Shown here one piece after another: positions 35,667 to 45,174 of a DNA stretch of 64,000 bases. The notes below the pieces were generated by a model. That model ran no database searches and was not told the origin of the DNA. It saw only the letters and a program-made list of their open reading frames with translations. Both the position numbers and the translations under genes were made by a program. Positions within the stretch are counted from its first letter, which is position 1; each line of letters starts with the position of its first letter. Location of the stretch: assembly GCA_937872225.1 (NCBI GenBank), contig CALMRZ010000052.1, positions 1 through 64,000 of the forward strand, in the 5' to 3' direction. The DNA comes from an uncultured Spirochaetota bacterium (lineage in GTDB: Bacteria > Spirochaetota > UBA4802 > UBA5550).

Positions 35667-38600
35667 TCATCTCCACATGCAGGTGACCGTGGTCCCGGGG
35701 CCCCTGTTCTTGGCTATTGTTATCGAAGCGCCGATCGCATTGGCCCGGTACTGCATGATCCTGAGGCCCATGCCCTTGGTGGTGTCGACCTCGGCCGGGA
35801 TGCCCGTCCCGTTGTCGCGTATAGCAAGATGTATCTTGCCCCGCAATCTCTTGAGGGACACCGTGATGCCGGTGGCCCTGCCATGCTTGATGGCGTTGGT
35901 CACCGATTCCTGCACGATATAGTGGAACTGCGTTTCAACCATGCTGTCGTTGATAGTGACGGCCGGGTCGCAGTCGAGGCTGAAGGACACCGAGTAAATG
36001 CTTTCCACGGTATGGGCAAACCGCTCCAGGGCGGCAATGATGCCGCCTGAATCGATCTCCACCGGGGAGAGGCCCCGCGAAAGCAGCCTGGTATGGTCCT
36101 TGGCCTCGTTGATGAGGGAAAAGACACCGCGGGCGTCCTCAGCCTCCGGGAGGGACTTGTTCGACAGCTTCCTCACCAGGGACTCGCAGAGAAAACCGGT
36201 CCCCGTGAGTATCTGTCCGAGGTCGTCATGAAGGTCCCGGCCGATGCGCTGCTGTTCCTTCATGCTCACCTCCAGCACCTGGCGCTCGAGATACTTGCGC
36301 TCGGTGATGTCCGTGAAGACGGCCACGATCCCCGCCAGGCGGTTCCGCTCGTCAGCGATCGGGCGCGGAGACACGATGGCGTGAGTATCCCCCCCGGACA
36401 TTGACTTCAGCTTGATCTCGAAGGGGCCTTTCCGCATGATGTTTTTGCCGCGCACGCGCTCCATGAAATTCTCCCGGTCGTCCTCGGAGAGGAGATTGAT
36501 TATCGAGCTGCCGATGATATCGTCCTTGGCGGCGCCGACCATCTCGCAGAACCGGTCGTTGACGAAGGTCACCGTGCCGGCGCCGTCGCCCATGACGAGA
36601 CCGTCACTCATCGTCTCCACGAGCACCCGATACCGCTCCTCGCTCTTCCGGAGCGCCTCCTGGGCAAGCTTGCGCAGCGTGATGTCCTTCAGCACCGCAT
36701 GTATCATGAGCTTTCCGCCGATGGGAACGACCGTGAAGGTAATGTCAACCGGCGCCTGGCGGCCGTCGAGGCAGAGATGGACCCACTCGAAGCTGAGGCT
36801 GTCCATCTCGTACACGAATTTCATGATCTCGTTCATCCGCGTTTCGGTCGGTGTGCCGTCGGGTAACAGTTCGGGCGAAAGCTCGTGGGGGGTCTTTCCC
36901 AGAAGCAGATCCTTGCTGCCGGCGCTGAAGAGGTTTACCGCCGCCATGTTGCAGTCTATGATCCGCCTGTCGTCGATAAGGAGCTGCGCGTCGGCGGACT
37001 GTTCGAAGAGATGGCGGAATTTTTCCTCGCTCTCGCGGAGGGCCATCTCGATGCGCTTGATTTCCGTGATATCGCGGATAACCTGGATGGCGCCGATGAC
37101 GGCGCCTTCCCCGTCATAGAGGGGCGACGCCTTGCCCCACAGATAGGTCTCTTTCATGGTGAAGGGCAACGACGGTATGTACGACTCTGCCATGACGGTG
37201 TCCCCGTCCTTCATAAAGGTAAGGTACTGCTCCCGGTAGCGGGACACATCCTCGCCCAGGATATCGATCAGGATGGGCCGCCGTTCCCCGAAAAACGGTA
37301 TGGCGTACTCGTAATCCCCCTTCCCGAGCATGGCATGCTTGGGGACGCCGGTCATCTTTTCCATGGCCCTGTTCCAGGCGATGACCCTGTTGTCCCGGTC
37401 TATGACGAAGGTGGCGTCGGGAAGAAAATCGATTATTTCCCCGAGCTGGCGGTGGGCCATGCGGAGACTGTCTTCGATGACCTTCCGGTCGGATATCTCC
37501 CTCGACGAAAAGACGGCGCCCATCACGGTGCCGTTGTCTCCGGCAACCACCTTGCCGTTCGATTCGAACCAGAGGACACGGCCGTCCCTGTGGATCATCC
37601 GGTATACCGCGTCGACCTTGCTCCGGCTTTTAACGCCCTTCTTCATCACCTCCACTACTCCCTGCAGATCATCAGGGTGCACCAGGGAATAGGCGGGTTT
37701 GCCGAGCAGCTCTTTTTCCGAATATCCGAGCACCATCCGGTAGGAGGGGCTGACGTAGGTGAAAATGCCCCTGATATCGCACATCCCCACCAGGTCGAAC
37801 ATGTTGTCAGCCAGGAGGCGGTACTGCCGCTCGCTCCGGCGGAGGTTTTCCTCGAACCGCAGCCTGTCGGTTATATCGTTGACAAGCATCAGCAGGCACC
37901 GCGCATCGCCCAGCTGAATCGATTCCGCCGATATGACTACCGTCCGGAGGTCGCCGGTCCTTGTCTTTACGCGCACTTCGCGGTCGCGCAGCACCCCGAG
38001 CCGGTTAATCTCATCGGAGATATTCTCCCTGTCTTCCTGCACGGCATAGTTGACAAACGAGCTTATCGATGTTCCCACGAGATCGTCCCGGCTGAAGCCG
38101 CTGATCCGGGCGAAGCAATCATTAACGTCAACGAAGGTCCCGTCGCCCATCATGACGATGGCCATGCCGGCCGGACTTGAATGAAAGGCCTTCGAAAACT
38201 TCTCTTCAGACAGCCGGATCGCCTCCTTGGCATGCACGCTATCAGTTGTGTCCTTCCCGATGGCCTGGTACTCCGCGAGGTTGCCATGCTCGTCGAAAAG
38301 GGCCTGCATCGTCCAGTGCTGCCAACGCTGGCCCGAGGGACCCGAACTCCCATGCTCATAGGTCAGAATCGGCTGCCCGGGAGTCAGGGACCCCAGGCGT
38401 TCCTCTATCTCCCGGCGCTCATGGACCGGGAGTTGATCCCGGAAACTGGTTCCGACAATATCCTCCCGGCCGATACTGAAATAGCGGCAATACTCGTCGT
38501 TGACAAAGGTTATGACATAGTCCCCGGGGAGAAAACGGCAGATCATGAGGGGAATCGTCTCCACGACCGCGCGGTAGCGCTCCTCGGTCTTCTTCAGCTT

Positions 38601-38981
38601 TTTTTCCATCTGGTGGCGGTACAGCGTGAAGTCGATGGTGATCATCAGCTCGCTGACATTGACCGGCTTCACGAGATACCCGTACGGTTTGGTCAGTTTC
38701 GCCCTCCTGACCGTGTCCGGGTCGATGTGGGCGGTCATGTAGATGACGGGCACATCATAACGGGAGAGGATCTCCCGGACCGTGTCTATGCCGTCGCTGG
38801 AGCCCTGGAGCTTGATGTCCATGATGATGCAGTCGGGATTGAGGGCGTGGATCTTTTCCACAAGCTCCTCTCCCGACATGATGATCTCCGGCACATCATA
38901 TCCCTGATCCATCAGCGTCTTTTGAAGATATCTGCCTGACACGGCGTCATCTTCTACGACCAGAATGCGCGCACCATTCAA
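35667..38981 (-). CDS. Multi-PAS hybrid histidine kinase (NarX/HisKA_3 type)
   Basis: A 1104-residue soluble sensor kinase. An N-terminal receiver (phospho-Asp D55 in CIIMDIKLQG) is followed by six PAS domains, recognisable by SEEKF or SEERY-type starts, then the HisKA_3 dimerisation helix with phospho-His in RIGRDLHDDLGQ, and an HATPase ending AIRDNGTGIP ... KGMGLRIMQYRA. No membrane segment is seen, so signals are cytoplasmic (redox, small molecule or receiver phosphorylation). It directly precedes its NarL-type regulator. A receiver at the N-terminus allows input from another kinase. Confidence 0.92.
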   Translation of the reverse strand: MNGARILVVEDDAVSGRYLQKTLMDQGYDVPEIIMSGEELVEKIHALNPDCIIMDIKLQGSSDGIDTVREILSRYDVPVIYMTAHIDPDTVRRAKLTKPYGYLVKPVNVSELMITIDFTLYRHQMEKKLKKTEERYRAVVETIPLMICRFLPGDYVITFVNDEYCRYFSIGREDIVGTSFRDQLPVHERREIEERLGSLTPGQPILTYEHGSSGPSGQRWQHWTMQALFDEHGNLAEYQAIGKDTTDSVHAKEAIRLSEEKFSKAFHSSPAGMAIVMMGDGTFVDVNDCFARISGFSRDDLVGTSISSFVNYAVQEDRENISDEINRLGVLRDREVRVKTRTGDLRTVVISAESIQLGDARCLLMLVNDITDRLRFEENLRRSERQYRLLADNMFDLVGMCDIRGIFTYVSPSYRMVLGYSEKELLGKPAYSLVHPDDLQGVVEVMKKGVKSRSKVDAVYRMIHRDGRVLWFESNGKVVAGDNGTVMGAVFSSREISDRKVIEDSLRMAHRQLGEIIDFLPDATFVIDRDNRVIAWNRAMEKMTGVPKHAMLGKGDYEYAIPFFGERRPILIDILGEDVSRYREQYLTFMKDGDTVMAESYIPSLPFTMKETYLWGKASPLYDGEGAVIGAIQVIRDITEIKRIEMALRESEEKFRHLFEQSADAQLLIDDRRIIDCNMAAVNLFSAGSKDLLLGKTPHELSPELLPDGTPTETRMNEIMKFVYEMDSLSFEWVHLCLDGRQAPVDITFTVVPIGGKLMIHAVLKDITLRKLAQEALRKSEERYRVLVETMSDGLVMGDGAGTVTFVNDRFCEMVGAAKDDIIGSSIINLLSEDDRENFMERVRGKNIMRKGPFEIKLKSMSGGDTHAIVSPRPIADERNRLAGIVAVFTDITERKYLERQVLEVSMKEQQRIGRDLHDDLGQILTGTGFLCESLVRKLSNKSLPEAEDARGVFSLINEAKDHTRLLSRGLSPVEIDSGGIIAALERFAHTVESIYSVSFSLDCDPAVTINDSMVETQFHYIVQESVTNAIKHGRATGITVSLKRLRGKIHLAIRDNGTGIPAEVDTTKGMGLRIMQYRANAIGASITIAKNRGPGTTVTCMWR

Positions 38982-39090
38982 ATTATCACCCCCCGCAAAG
39001 AATCTATACTACCGCGGCCGCATATGAAATCAAGTGATTAATAAAAAAATGGGCGCGGATGAAGTCTGAAGAAAAATTGGGGAGTGTTTG

Positions 39091-39127
39091 CCCGGCGGAA
39101 GATACCATGATCCTCCCTCCACCGGGC
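39091..39127 (-). terminator. Weak hairpin after the AICAR transformylase gene
   Basis: gcccggcgga and tccaccgggc form a 10-bp stem with one G-U pair and an 18-nt loop, 19 bases beyond the stop at 39146. There is no T-run. Confidence 0.35.
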
Positions 39128-39145
39128 GTGAATGCTCCGGAAAAC

Positions 39146-40300
39146 TTAAATATGCAGGAAGCACCGCTCCAGCGTCGCCATAAGGGCTATGGAATGCTCG
39201 TTGGCGGCCTCGATGACCAGGGCGTCATTCATCGAACCCGCCGGCCACACGACGGCGGTCACTCCCTCTTGTGCCACCGTATCGATGCTGTCGCGCTGGG
39301 GGAAGAAAGCGTCCGATGACATGACCGCCCCCCTGAGGCTGTGCCCCTTCTTCAGCGCCTTGTCTATGGCCTGTTCCACGGCGCCGACACGCTCCTGTTC
39401 GCCGGTCCCCACCGATATGGCGGCGCCGTCCTTCACGAACACGATGCCGTTGGACCTGACATTGATGTTCACATACCATGCCGTGAGGCAGTCATCGAGC
39501 TCCTTTGCCGACGGCTTCCGCTGCACGACGTAATCCTTTCCGCCGTTCTTCGCAGGGTCGGAGTTCGGGATCATGGGGTCGACGATAAAGTCCGCCGCGG
39601 AACGGATCCGGGTCAAATACGGGACCTCGAGGGTGATGGAGCCGTCGACCAGGTTGCGGATGTTGTAGTATCCTTCAACGTCGTCGCCCACGAACCTGGG
39701 CATCCGGTCCATGTTGGAAACCTTCGCGACCCTGATGGCGTTGTTGAGCTTCTTCGTCCCCTCGTTCCGCCGGAGGATGGCCAGGGCGTCCTCGTCGTAA
39801 TCAGGGGCGATGATGCCCTCGACGAAGGTTTCCATCACCGCCTCGGCCGTGGGGGCGTCCACCTTCCGGTTGAAGCCGATGATGGACCCGAAGGCGCTCC
39901 GCTCGTCGCAGGCCCGCGCGATGCGATAGATCTCCGAGAGCTGCTCGCCCTTCGTGTCGACCTTGAAGCCGCAGGGGTTGACATGTTTCATCACGGTGCA
40001 GGCAGGCTTGCCGAAGAACTTGAGGATGTTCAGGGCCTGGCTCATGTCCTGGAGGTTGGTCAGCGACAGGCCTTCCTTGCCTCCTTTCAGGATATCGAGA
40101 TTGCCCACCGATAGGGACGGATTGTTGACCGGCGCGTAGGCAATAAAGGGCTGGTGCGGGTTTGTCCCGTAGCGCAGCTGGATGCCCACTTTCTTGAGGG
40201 GGATCTTCCTGTCCCCGATGACGATCATTGCCTCTTCGGGGAAATCGCTTTGTATCGCTTTTTTATACGCGTCTTTGAATGATGATACGTCTGTTGCCAT
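39146..40300 (-). CDS. Stand-alone AICAR transformylase
   Basis: Formylates AICAR with 10-formyl-tetrahydrofolate in purine synthesis. It matches only the AICARFT half of PurH: LRYGTNPHQ near residue 43, the catalytic KHVNPCGF, ACDERSAFGSI, SSDAFFPQRDSID, GVTAVVWPAGSMND and IEAANEHSIA. The 384 residues lack the IMP-cyclohydrolase domain (about 200 residues) that precedes it in bifunctional PurH. A PurO-type cyclohydrolase is encoded 155 nt upstream and can supply the missing step. Start ATG at 40300. Confidence 0.9.
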   Translation of the reverse strand: MATDVSSFKDAYKKAIQSDFPEEAMIVIGDRKIPLKKVGIQLRYGTNPHQPFIAYAPVNNPSLSVGNLDILKGGKEGLSLTNLQDMSQALNILKFFGKPACTVMKHVNPCGFKVDTKGEQLSEIYRIARACDERSAFGSIIGFNRKVDAPTAEAVMETFVEGIIAPDYDEDALAILRRNEGTKKLNNAIRVAKVSNMDRMPRFVGDDVEGYYNIRNLVDGSITLEVPYLTRIRSAADFIVDPMIPNSDPAKNGGKDYVVQRKPSAKELDDCLTAWYVNINVRSNGIVFVKDGAAISVGTGEQERVGAVEQAIDKALKKGHSLRGAVMSSDAFFPQRDSIDTVAQEGVTAVVWPAGSMNDALVIEAANEHSIALMATLERCFLHI

Positions 40301-40412
40301 GCTGTCGCTCCATGTGTCAAGTTATTGATGCGCATCGGGGAAAAACGGACTATCATGCGATAAAAGCGGCACCGACGCCGCGTGTCAAGAAAAATGCGCG
40401 GAAAATCAGGCG

Positions 40413-40440
40413 GAAGGCGCGGTCTCGAGACCGCGCCTTC
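40413..40440. terminator. 28-bp perfect palindrome between the PurO-type and AICAR transformylase genes
   Basis: A 14-bp perfect inverted repeat (centre tctcgaga, 40423-40430) forms a very strong hairpin. The T-run (40441-40445) follows it only on the plus strand, opposite to the flanking genes; on the minus strand a weak T-stretch (attttc) comes later. It could attenuate the downstream gene or act as a terminator for antisense transcripts. Confidence 0.6.
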
Positions 40441-40455
40441 TTTTTGCGGCACGTC

Positions 40456-41175
40456 CTACTTGTTTCTGTTCTTTATGACGAATTTTATCTTGCCCGCCGA
40501 ATCCCGGTACACGGCGGCAACGGCCACGCGGTAATCGTCCTTCCCCTTTTCCGGCGCCAGGGCCTTGTACAGCGCCGCCGCCGCTTCCTTGGCGGAAGCG
40601 TAAGGGATCTCGACATCAAGCGGCTCGCCCGCGAAAACGGGGAGCGGGTCAGTGTTGACGCCGGTGTAGGTGGCGATGAGCTTCCCCTTGCCCGCGGCCT
40701 TCGGCACCTCGAAATACACCCGGAGCACCGTGCCGTCGGGAGCGCGCTTGACGATGGAAAGCGCGGCGTCGTCGATGACGCAACCGCTGATGCGGGGGGT
40801 GTGGTTCGGCGCGTCCGGCTCGAAGTCCCACTGCCGCAGCGCGTTGCCGAGGGCGGCGACGGGGGTCATGCCCTTCTTGAACTGCGCGGCGATGTCAGGG
40901 GTCTGCTTCCCGTTGCTCACAGCGATCCACTTGAACTTGCCGACGATGATTGCCGGATAGACCAGGAGGTCCGGGTTCCCCGACTGCAGCGTCTTTTCGT
41001 CCGTGGGCTTGACGAACACCGTCTTCTTTTCCTTTTCGAACTTCCGCGCCTGGCTCGAAGGGCTCCTTCCCGTGACGGCGTAAAGAACGGCATCGTCCCC
41101 TGCCGGGCTTTTCCCGATTATGATGATACGGCCTGGATATTGCATTTGCGCCAGCGCTTCAAAACCTTTTTCCAT
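40456..41175 (-). CDS. purO: PurO-type IMP cyclohydrolase
   Basis: Closes the ring of FAICAR to IMP. The 239-residue protein resembles the archaeal-type IMP cyclohydrolase family (PF07826): YPGRIIIIGKS at the N-terminus, YAVTGRSPSSQ, GNPDLLVYPAI with IAVSNGKQTPDI, NHTPRISGCV and a later ATYTGVNTD. This family, not PurH, performs the step in archaea and some bacteria. It starts 3 nt after the purN stop and precedes the stand-alone AICAR transformylase, so the three encode consecutive or near steps. The family assignment is from motifs and context, so moderately sure. Confidence 0.8.
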   Translation of the reverse strand: MEKGFEALAQMQYPGRIIIIGKSPAGDDAVLYAVTGRSPSSQARKFEKEKKTVFVKPTDEKTLQSGNPDLLVYPAIIVGKFKWIAVSNGKQTPDIAAQFKKGMTPVAALGNALRQWDFEPDAPNHTPRISGCVIDDAALSIVKRAPDGTVLRVYFEVPKAAGKGKLIATYTGVNTDPLPVFAGEPLDVEIPYASAKEAAAALYKALAPEKGKDDYRVAVAAVYRDSAGKIKFVIKNRNK

Positions 41176-41178
41176 ATC

Positions 41179-41796
41179 TCACTCCTTACCCAGAATTTTT
41201 ACCCTTCTGCCCTCGACCTTCAGTCTCCCCTCACAGTACAGCTTGATCGCCTCGGGCAGGACCTGATGCTCTATCTTGAGACCACGCTCATGAAAACTTT
41301 CAAAGGATTCCCCCTCCTCAATCGGGTTGGCTCTCTGAAGGATAATGGGACCCGTGTCGCATCCTTCATCCACGAAATGCACGGTGCACCCGCTGACCTT
41401 CACCCCGTACCGCCACGCGTCGCCGTATCCGTCCGTCCCCGGAAAGCTCGGCAACAGGGCGGGATGTATGTTGATAATCCGGTTCCGGTACGGGCCGATC
41501 ATACGGGAGGTGATCAGACGCATGTAGCCGGCCAGCACCAGCAGTTCAACGTCATGTTTTTTGAGGATCGCCATGATGGCCTCCTCGTGCTCCTCCCGCA
41601 GGGCATACCGCCTGCGGTCGACGAAATACGCGGGGACCCCGTGCGTGCGCGCACGCTCCAATCCGTAGGCCTTTTCCCTGTCGGATATGACGCAGGCGAC
41701 CTCGACCGGCAGCCAGCCCGATTCCGCCTTGTCCAGTATGGACTGGAGATTGGTGCCGGACCCGGAGACGAGTACCGCGATCTTGACTTTTTTCAT
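41179..41796 (-). CDS. purN: Phosphoribosylglycinamide formyltransferase
   Basis: Folate-dependent GAR transformylase of purine synthesis, 205 residues. VLVSGSGTNLQSILD, NIHPALLPSFPG with the catalytic Asn-His pair, HFVDEGCDTGPII and the catalytic Asp in that stretch are diagnostic. It overlaps or nearly touches the PurO-type gene downstream (3 nt) and lies 92 nt after folE. Confidence 0.95.
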   Translation of the reverse strand: MKKVKIAVLVSGSGTNLQSILDKAESGWLPVEVACVISDREKAYGLERARTHGVPAYFVDRRRYALREEHEEAIMAILKKHDVELLVLAGYMRLITSRMIGPYRNRIINIHPALLPSFPGTDGYGDAWRYGVKVSGCTVHFVDEGCDTGPIILQRANPIEEGESFESFHERGLKIEHQVLPEAIKLYCEGRLKVEGRRVKILGKE

Positions 41797-41888
41797 CCCG
41801 TGCTTTCCCGTTGCAGAGCGGGAGGACGAAAACAGCCTCCCGGTATCAAATAAGTATTATGTCCCCTGAGCTAAATGTCAAGATTAAT

Positions 41889-42443
41889 TCAATCTATAAG
41901 CCTGAGAAATTCTTCCCTGGTCCGTATGTCGCTCCTGAAGATACCCCGCACCACCGATGTTATGGTGCTGGCGCCGGGCTTCCGCACGCCGCGCATCTCC
42001 ATGCACATGTGCCGCGCCTTGACCACGACGGCCACGCCCTTCGGCCTGACGTGCTTCATGATGGCATCGGCGATCTCCGTGGTGAAGTGCTCCTGCACCT
42101 GCAGCCGCTTGCTGAAGATGTCGACGATGCGGGCCAGCTTGCTGATGCCGACTATCCTCTTGTTGTCCGGTATGTACGCGATATGGCAGACGCCGAAAAA
42201 GGGAAGCATGTGGTGCTCGCACATGGTGTGGAAGTGGATGTCCTTGACGATCACCATTTCATCATGCTCGAGCTCATGGGCCCTGCCGAGCACTTCGGCA
42301 ACGTCCTGCCTGTCGCCGCCGAAAATATCCTCGTACATGCGGGCCACGCGGTCAGGCGTTTCCTCAAGCCCGCTCCGTTTCGGGTCCTCGCCGATGGCGA
42401 GCAGTATCTCGATGACGGCCTTTTTTATCCTCTCCCTGTCCAC
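41889..42443 (-). CDS. folE: GTP cyclohydrolase I
   Basis: Makes 7,8-dihydroneopterin triphosphate from GTP, the first step to folate or, in other pathways, to queuosine. [27 protein letters not shown] (zinc ligands), [21 protein letters not shown] and [20 protein letters not shown] are clear. I chose GTG at 42443 because GGAGGAG lies seven nt upstream; an ATG at 42458 (five residues longer) has no ribosome binding site. Its pathway link to purine genes downstream is natural because both use GTP or folate. Confidence 0.92.
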   Translation of the reverse strand: MDRERIKKAVIEILLAIGEDPKRSGLEETPDRVARMYEDIFGGDRQDVAEVLGRAHELEHDEMVIVKDIHFHTMCEHHMLPFFGVCHIAYIPDNKRIVGISKLARIVDIFSKRLQVQEHFTTEIADAIMKHVRPKGVAVVVKARHMCMEMRGVRKPGASTITSVVRGIFRSDIRTREEFLRLID

Positions 42444-42468
42444 GTCAAACTCCTCCATGCTGAGTCAT

Positions 42469-42496
42469 GAAGGCGAGGTCGGAAAACCTCGCCTTC
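42469..42496 (-). promoter_or_regulatory. Hairpin in the folE leader
   Basis: gaaggcgaggt (42469-42479) pairs with acctcgccttc (42486-42496), an 11-bp stem with a 6-nt loop, 26 bases upstream of the favoured GTG start. It could be an upstream gene's terminator (no T-run) or a translational control element. Confidence 0.4.
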
Positions 42497-42740
42497 AGAT
42501 GAAACCGGCCACGCCTTTGCAAATCATTATGGAAACATTGCGCTAATTTTCAATTAAAAAAATGATCACGGGCCAATAAATATCGGGCCCGATGTATGTC
42601 TCATCGCGCCGGTCCTTTCGCGCCGGTCGGACCGCAATGTCGCGGTCACGTAAAAGTTTTTTGGGCTGGTCCAGGAAAAATGTCTTGATTTCAGGCATAC
42701 TCTCTGATGTTACATAGTATGTTTGGGGGAGGAATGGCGC
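42497..42740. other. Divergent spacer between folE and the STAS gene
   Basis: About 245 bases expected to hold both promoters. A weak TTGATT box (42685) has no well-spaced partner. No RNA gene is seen. Confidence 0.4.
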
Positions 42741-43040
42741 GTGATTTCCATTGCGGTAAACGGTGCTGTTACTATTACCATTGCCATGAAGCTTCTGACA
42801 ATTCATAATTCGACTGAATTGCTCAAGCTTCTTCTCGAAGCCGCTCATCAATATGACAAAGAGATGGTTCTGGACTTCATCAATGTGAGTTCCCTTGACT
42901 CCACGGTCATTGCCATGCTCGTTGAATTCAACAATTACATGAATGAAAACAAAAAAAAATTAACCCTCGTCAACCTTTCCCCCTTCATAAAAAAGACTTT
43001 TGAAATACTGCATATTACAAAATTTTTCAACATCAAATGA
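42741..43040 (+). CDS. STAS-domain anti-anti-sigma-factor-like protein
   Basis: A 99-residue single STAS domain: MISIAVNGAVTITIAMKLLTIH, then VLDFINVSSLDSTVIAMLVEFNN with the typical Ser in the SSLDST loop, then KKLTLVNLSPFIKKTFEIL. Such proteins bind or sequester a switch kinase or sigma regulator depending on phosphorylation. GTG at 42741 is favoured because GGGGGAGGA is seven nt upstream. It is followed at 4 nt by the 7TM kinase gene with an RsbW-like domain, so the two are a likely partner pair. Confidence 0.75.
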   Translation: MISIAVNGAVTITIAMKLLTIHNSTELLKLLLEAAHQYDKEMVLDFINVSSLDSTVIAMLVEFNNYMNENKKKLTLVNLSPFIKKTFEILHITKFFNIK

Positions 43041-43044
43041 CCGT

Positions 43045-45174
43045 ATGAAACGATTCGTGACCGGCATGGTGCTCGTTATGCTTTTCGCTGTCGCACCGGT
43101 CTCGTCCGCCGGCGCGGCGCCGCGGCAAAAACCGACCGACCCCCGGTGCATAACGCTGGACGCCGAGAACAGCAGGATCCCGCTGGGCCTCCACATGTCC
43201 ATCCTCGAGGACAAAACGGGGGCCATGACCATCCGCGAAGCATCTTCGCCGGAAAACGCCGCGCGCTACGTCCCCTGCACGACTGAATTCCCCAGCTTCG
43301 GATTCAACAGCAGTTCCTACTGGGCCCGGTTCGACCTTCGTAACGACCTGCCACGCGACGACCGGTGGTTTCTCGAACTTGAATACCCCCACATGGACGT
43401 GTTTGAAGTCTACTACAAGGATGCCGGCGGCGCCTATGTCCGGAAGCAGACCGGCGACAGTTACAAGTTTGCCCGGCGCGAGCTCCTGTACCGGAACTTC
43501 GTCTTTTCCATACCGGTCCCGAAGGGCGCAAGCATGACCGTGTATCTTCGCTTTGCCGGATCATGCTCAAAGCAATTCTCCCTCACGCTGTGGGCCCCGG
43601 AGGCCTTTGCCGAGAAGGCGATACGCGAAAAGCTCCTCCTTGGAATTTACTACGGCATAATCATGGTCATGATGTTCTACAATCTCATACTCTTCTTCTT
43701 CATAAAGGATAAAAGCTATCTCCTCTATGTCATCTATATCGCGTCCTACGGACTTGTGCAGATGGCGTATAACGGCATGGCATTCGAATACCTGTGGCCG
43801 GATTTTCCGCAGTGGCACAACATAAGCCTCCCGTTCCTCATAGGCCTCGCCATCTTCTTCATGGCCGTCTTCACCCAGAGCTTTCTCCACGTGTGGGAGA
43901 AGGCCCGGACCATGTTCTGGCTCCTCGCGGGCGTCATGGTCATCGGCGCCGGCACGATGATCTATTCGGTCTTCGGCGACTATCTGACGGCCATAGAATC
44001 CGCCATGAAGCTGATGGTCCTTGCCGCCGTTGTCATCATAGCATCGGCCCTGGTATCGATGGCGCGCGGCTACCGGCCGGCGCGTTTCTTCATCATTGCC
44101 TGGCTTTTCTTCCTCTGTGGCCTGGTCCTCATAGCGCTGAACAAGCTCAGCATCATCCCGGTCATATTCATCACCGAATACGCGAACCAGATCGGTTCCG
44201 CCATCGAGGTCACGCTCCTTTCGGTCGCCCTGGCGGACCGGATCAACATCATCAACCAGGAAAAGAAGCAGGCCCAGCTGGCGACGATCGAGGCCCAGGA
44301 AAAATACAAGCTCCTGGTCGAGGGCTCCAGCGACATCATATTTTCCCTCGATGAAAAGTGGAATTTCATCACCGCAAACAACGCCATCATGACCCACCTC
44401 AAGGTGAATCCCGGTTCGATCGTCTCCATGAACTTCCTCGACCTCATATACGATGAAACGGACGCGGCGAAGATCAGCAAGAACCTGGTCAGGGAAAAAC
44501 TCGCGGAGCTGCTGGTGAAGCGGGAGCCCCTCAGCTTCAAGATCATGTTCAAATCCACCATCATCGCCGAGCCGAAGGAAATGCAGGTGCGCATGGAACA
44601 CGTGAACATCGAAGGGAAAAACGAGATACTCGGCAAGGCGACGAGCATCGAGGAGGACGTGCTCATCCCCTTCTTCGACAGCGAACAGCAGAACTTCTAC
44701 ATCAGCAACTACATCATGGCCGCCGAAGACGTCACCCAGCGGGTAACGCGCAACCTGAAAAAATTCATCGACATCAAGCAGGTTCACCTGATCCGCATAG
44801 CCCTCCGGGAACTGGTCATCAACGCCATCGAGCACGGCAACCTGAACGTTTCGTTCGAGGAAAAATCTGAGGCCATAATGAACGATTCTTATTTCGCCCT
44901 GATCGCCGCGCGCCGCTTGGACCCGCGCTACCGGGACCGCAGGGTCCAGATTGAATACTCCCTGAACCCGGTGAAGGTCGTATACCGCATCACGGACGAA
45001 GGGGACGGCTTCGACCACGCGGCCCTGCTCCGAAACCATTTCCAGGACGCCAACGAGCTGCTCCTGGCCCATGGGAGGGGCATTTCCCTTGCAAAGACAA
45101 TTTTCGACTCCATCACCTTCAACGAGAAAGGCAACCAGGTCACCCTTCTTAAAAAATTCCAGAATCGCGCATGA
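43045..45174 (+). CDS. 7TM sensor with RsbW-like ATPase domain
   Basis: A 709-residue membrane sensor. A signal peptide is followed by a periplasmic 7TMR-DISM extracellular domain (about 30-190, with SSYWARFDLRND and WFLELEYPHMD), seven hydrophobic helices (about 200-400), a short coiled coil, a PAS domain (KYKLLVEGSSDIIFSLDEKWNF) and a C-terminal HATPase of the RsbW/SpoIIAB type (RIALRELVINAIEHGNL, ITDEGDGFD, GRGISLAKTIFDS). No His-kinase dimerisation motif is seen, so it probably phosphorylates or binds a STAS partner, the gene just upstream being the obvious one. Confidence 0.85.
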   Translation: MKRFVTGMVLVMLFAVAPVSSAGAAPRQKPTDPRCITLDAENSRIPLGLHMSILEDKTGAMTIREASSPENAARYVPCTTEFPSFGFNSSSYWARFDLRNDLPRDDRWFLELEYPHMDVFEVYYKDAGGAYVRKQTGDSYKFARRELLYRNFVFSIPVPKGASMTVYLRFAGSCSKQFSLTLWAPEAFAEKAIREKLLLGIYYGIIMVMMFYNLILFFFIKDKSYLLYVIYIASYGLVQMAYNGMAFEYLWPDFPQWHNISLPFLIGLAIFFMAVFTQSFLHVWEKARTMFWLLAGVMVIGAGTMIYSVFGDYLTAIESAMKLMVLAAVVIIASALVSMARGYRPARFFIIAWLFFLCGLVLIALNKLSIIPVIFITEYANQIGSAIEVTLLSVALADRINIINQEKKQAQLATIEAQEKYKLLVEGSSDIIFSLDEKWNFITANNAIMTHLKVNPGSIVSMNFLDLIYDETDAAKISKNLVREKLAELLVKREPLSFKIMFKSTIIAEPKEMQVRMEHVNIEGKNEILGKATSIEEDVLIPFFDSEQQNFYISNYIMAAEDVTQRVTRNLKKFIDIKQVHLIRIALRELVINAIEHGNLNVSFEEKSEAIMNDSYFALIAARRLDPRYRDRRVQIEYSLNPVKVVYRITDEGDGFDHAALLRNHFQDANELLLAHGRGISLAKTIFDSITFNEKGNQVTLLKKFQNRA

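Noticed and set aside
42543-42851. Minus-strand frame overlapping the first STAS gene
   Set aside because: The plus-strand STAS domain is clear, with a good ribosome binding site; the minus frame is a shadow.
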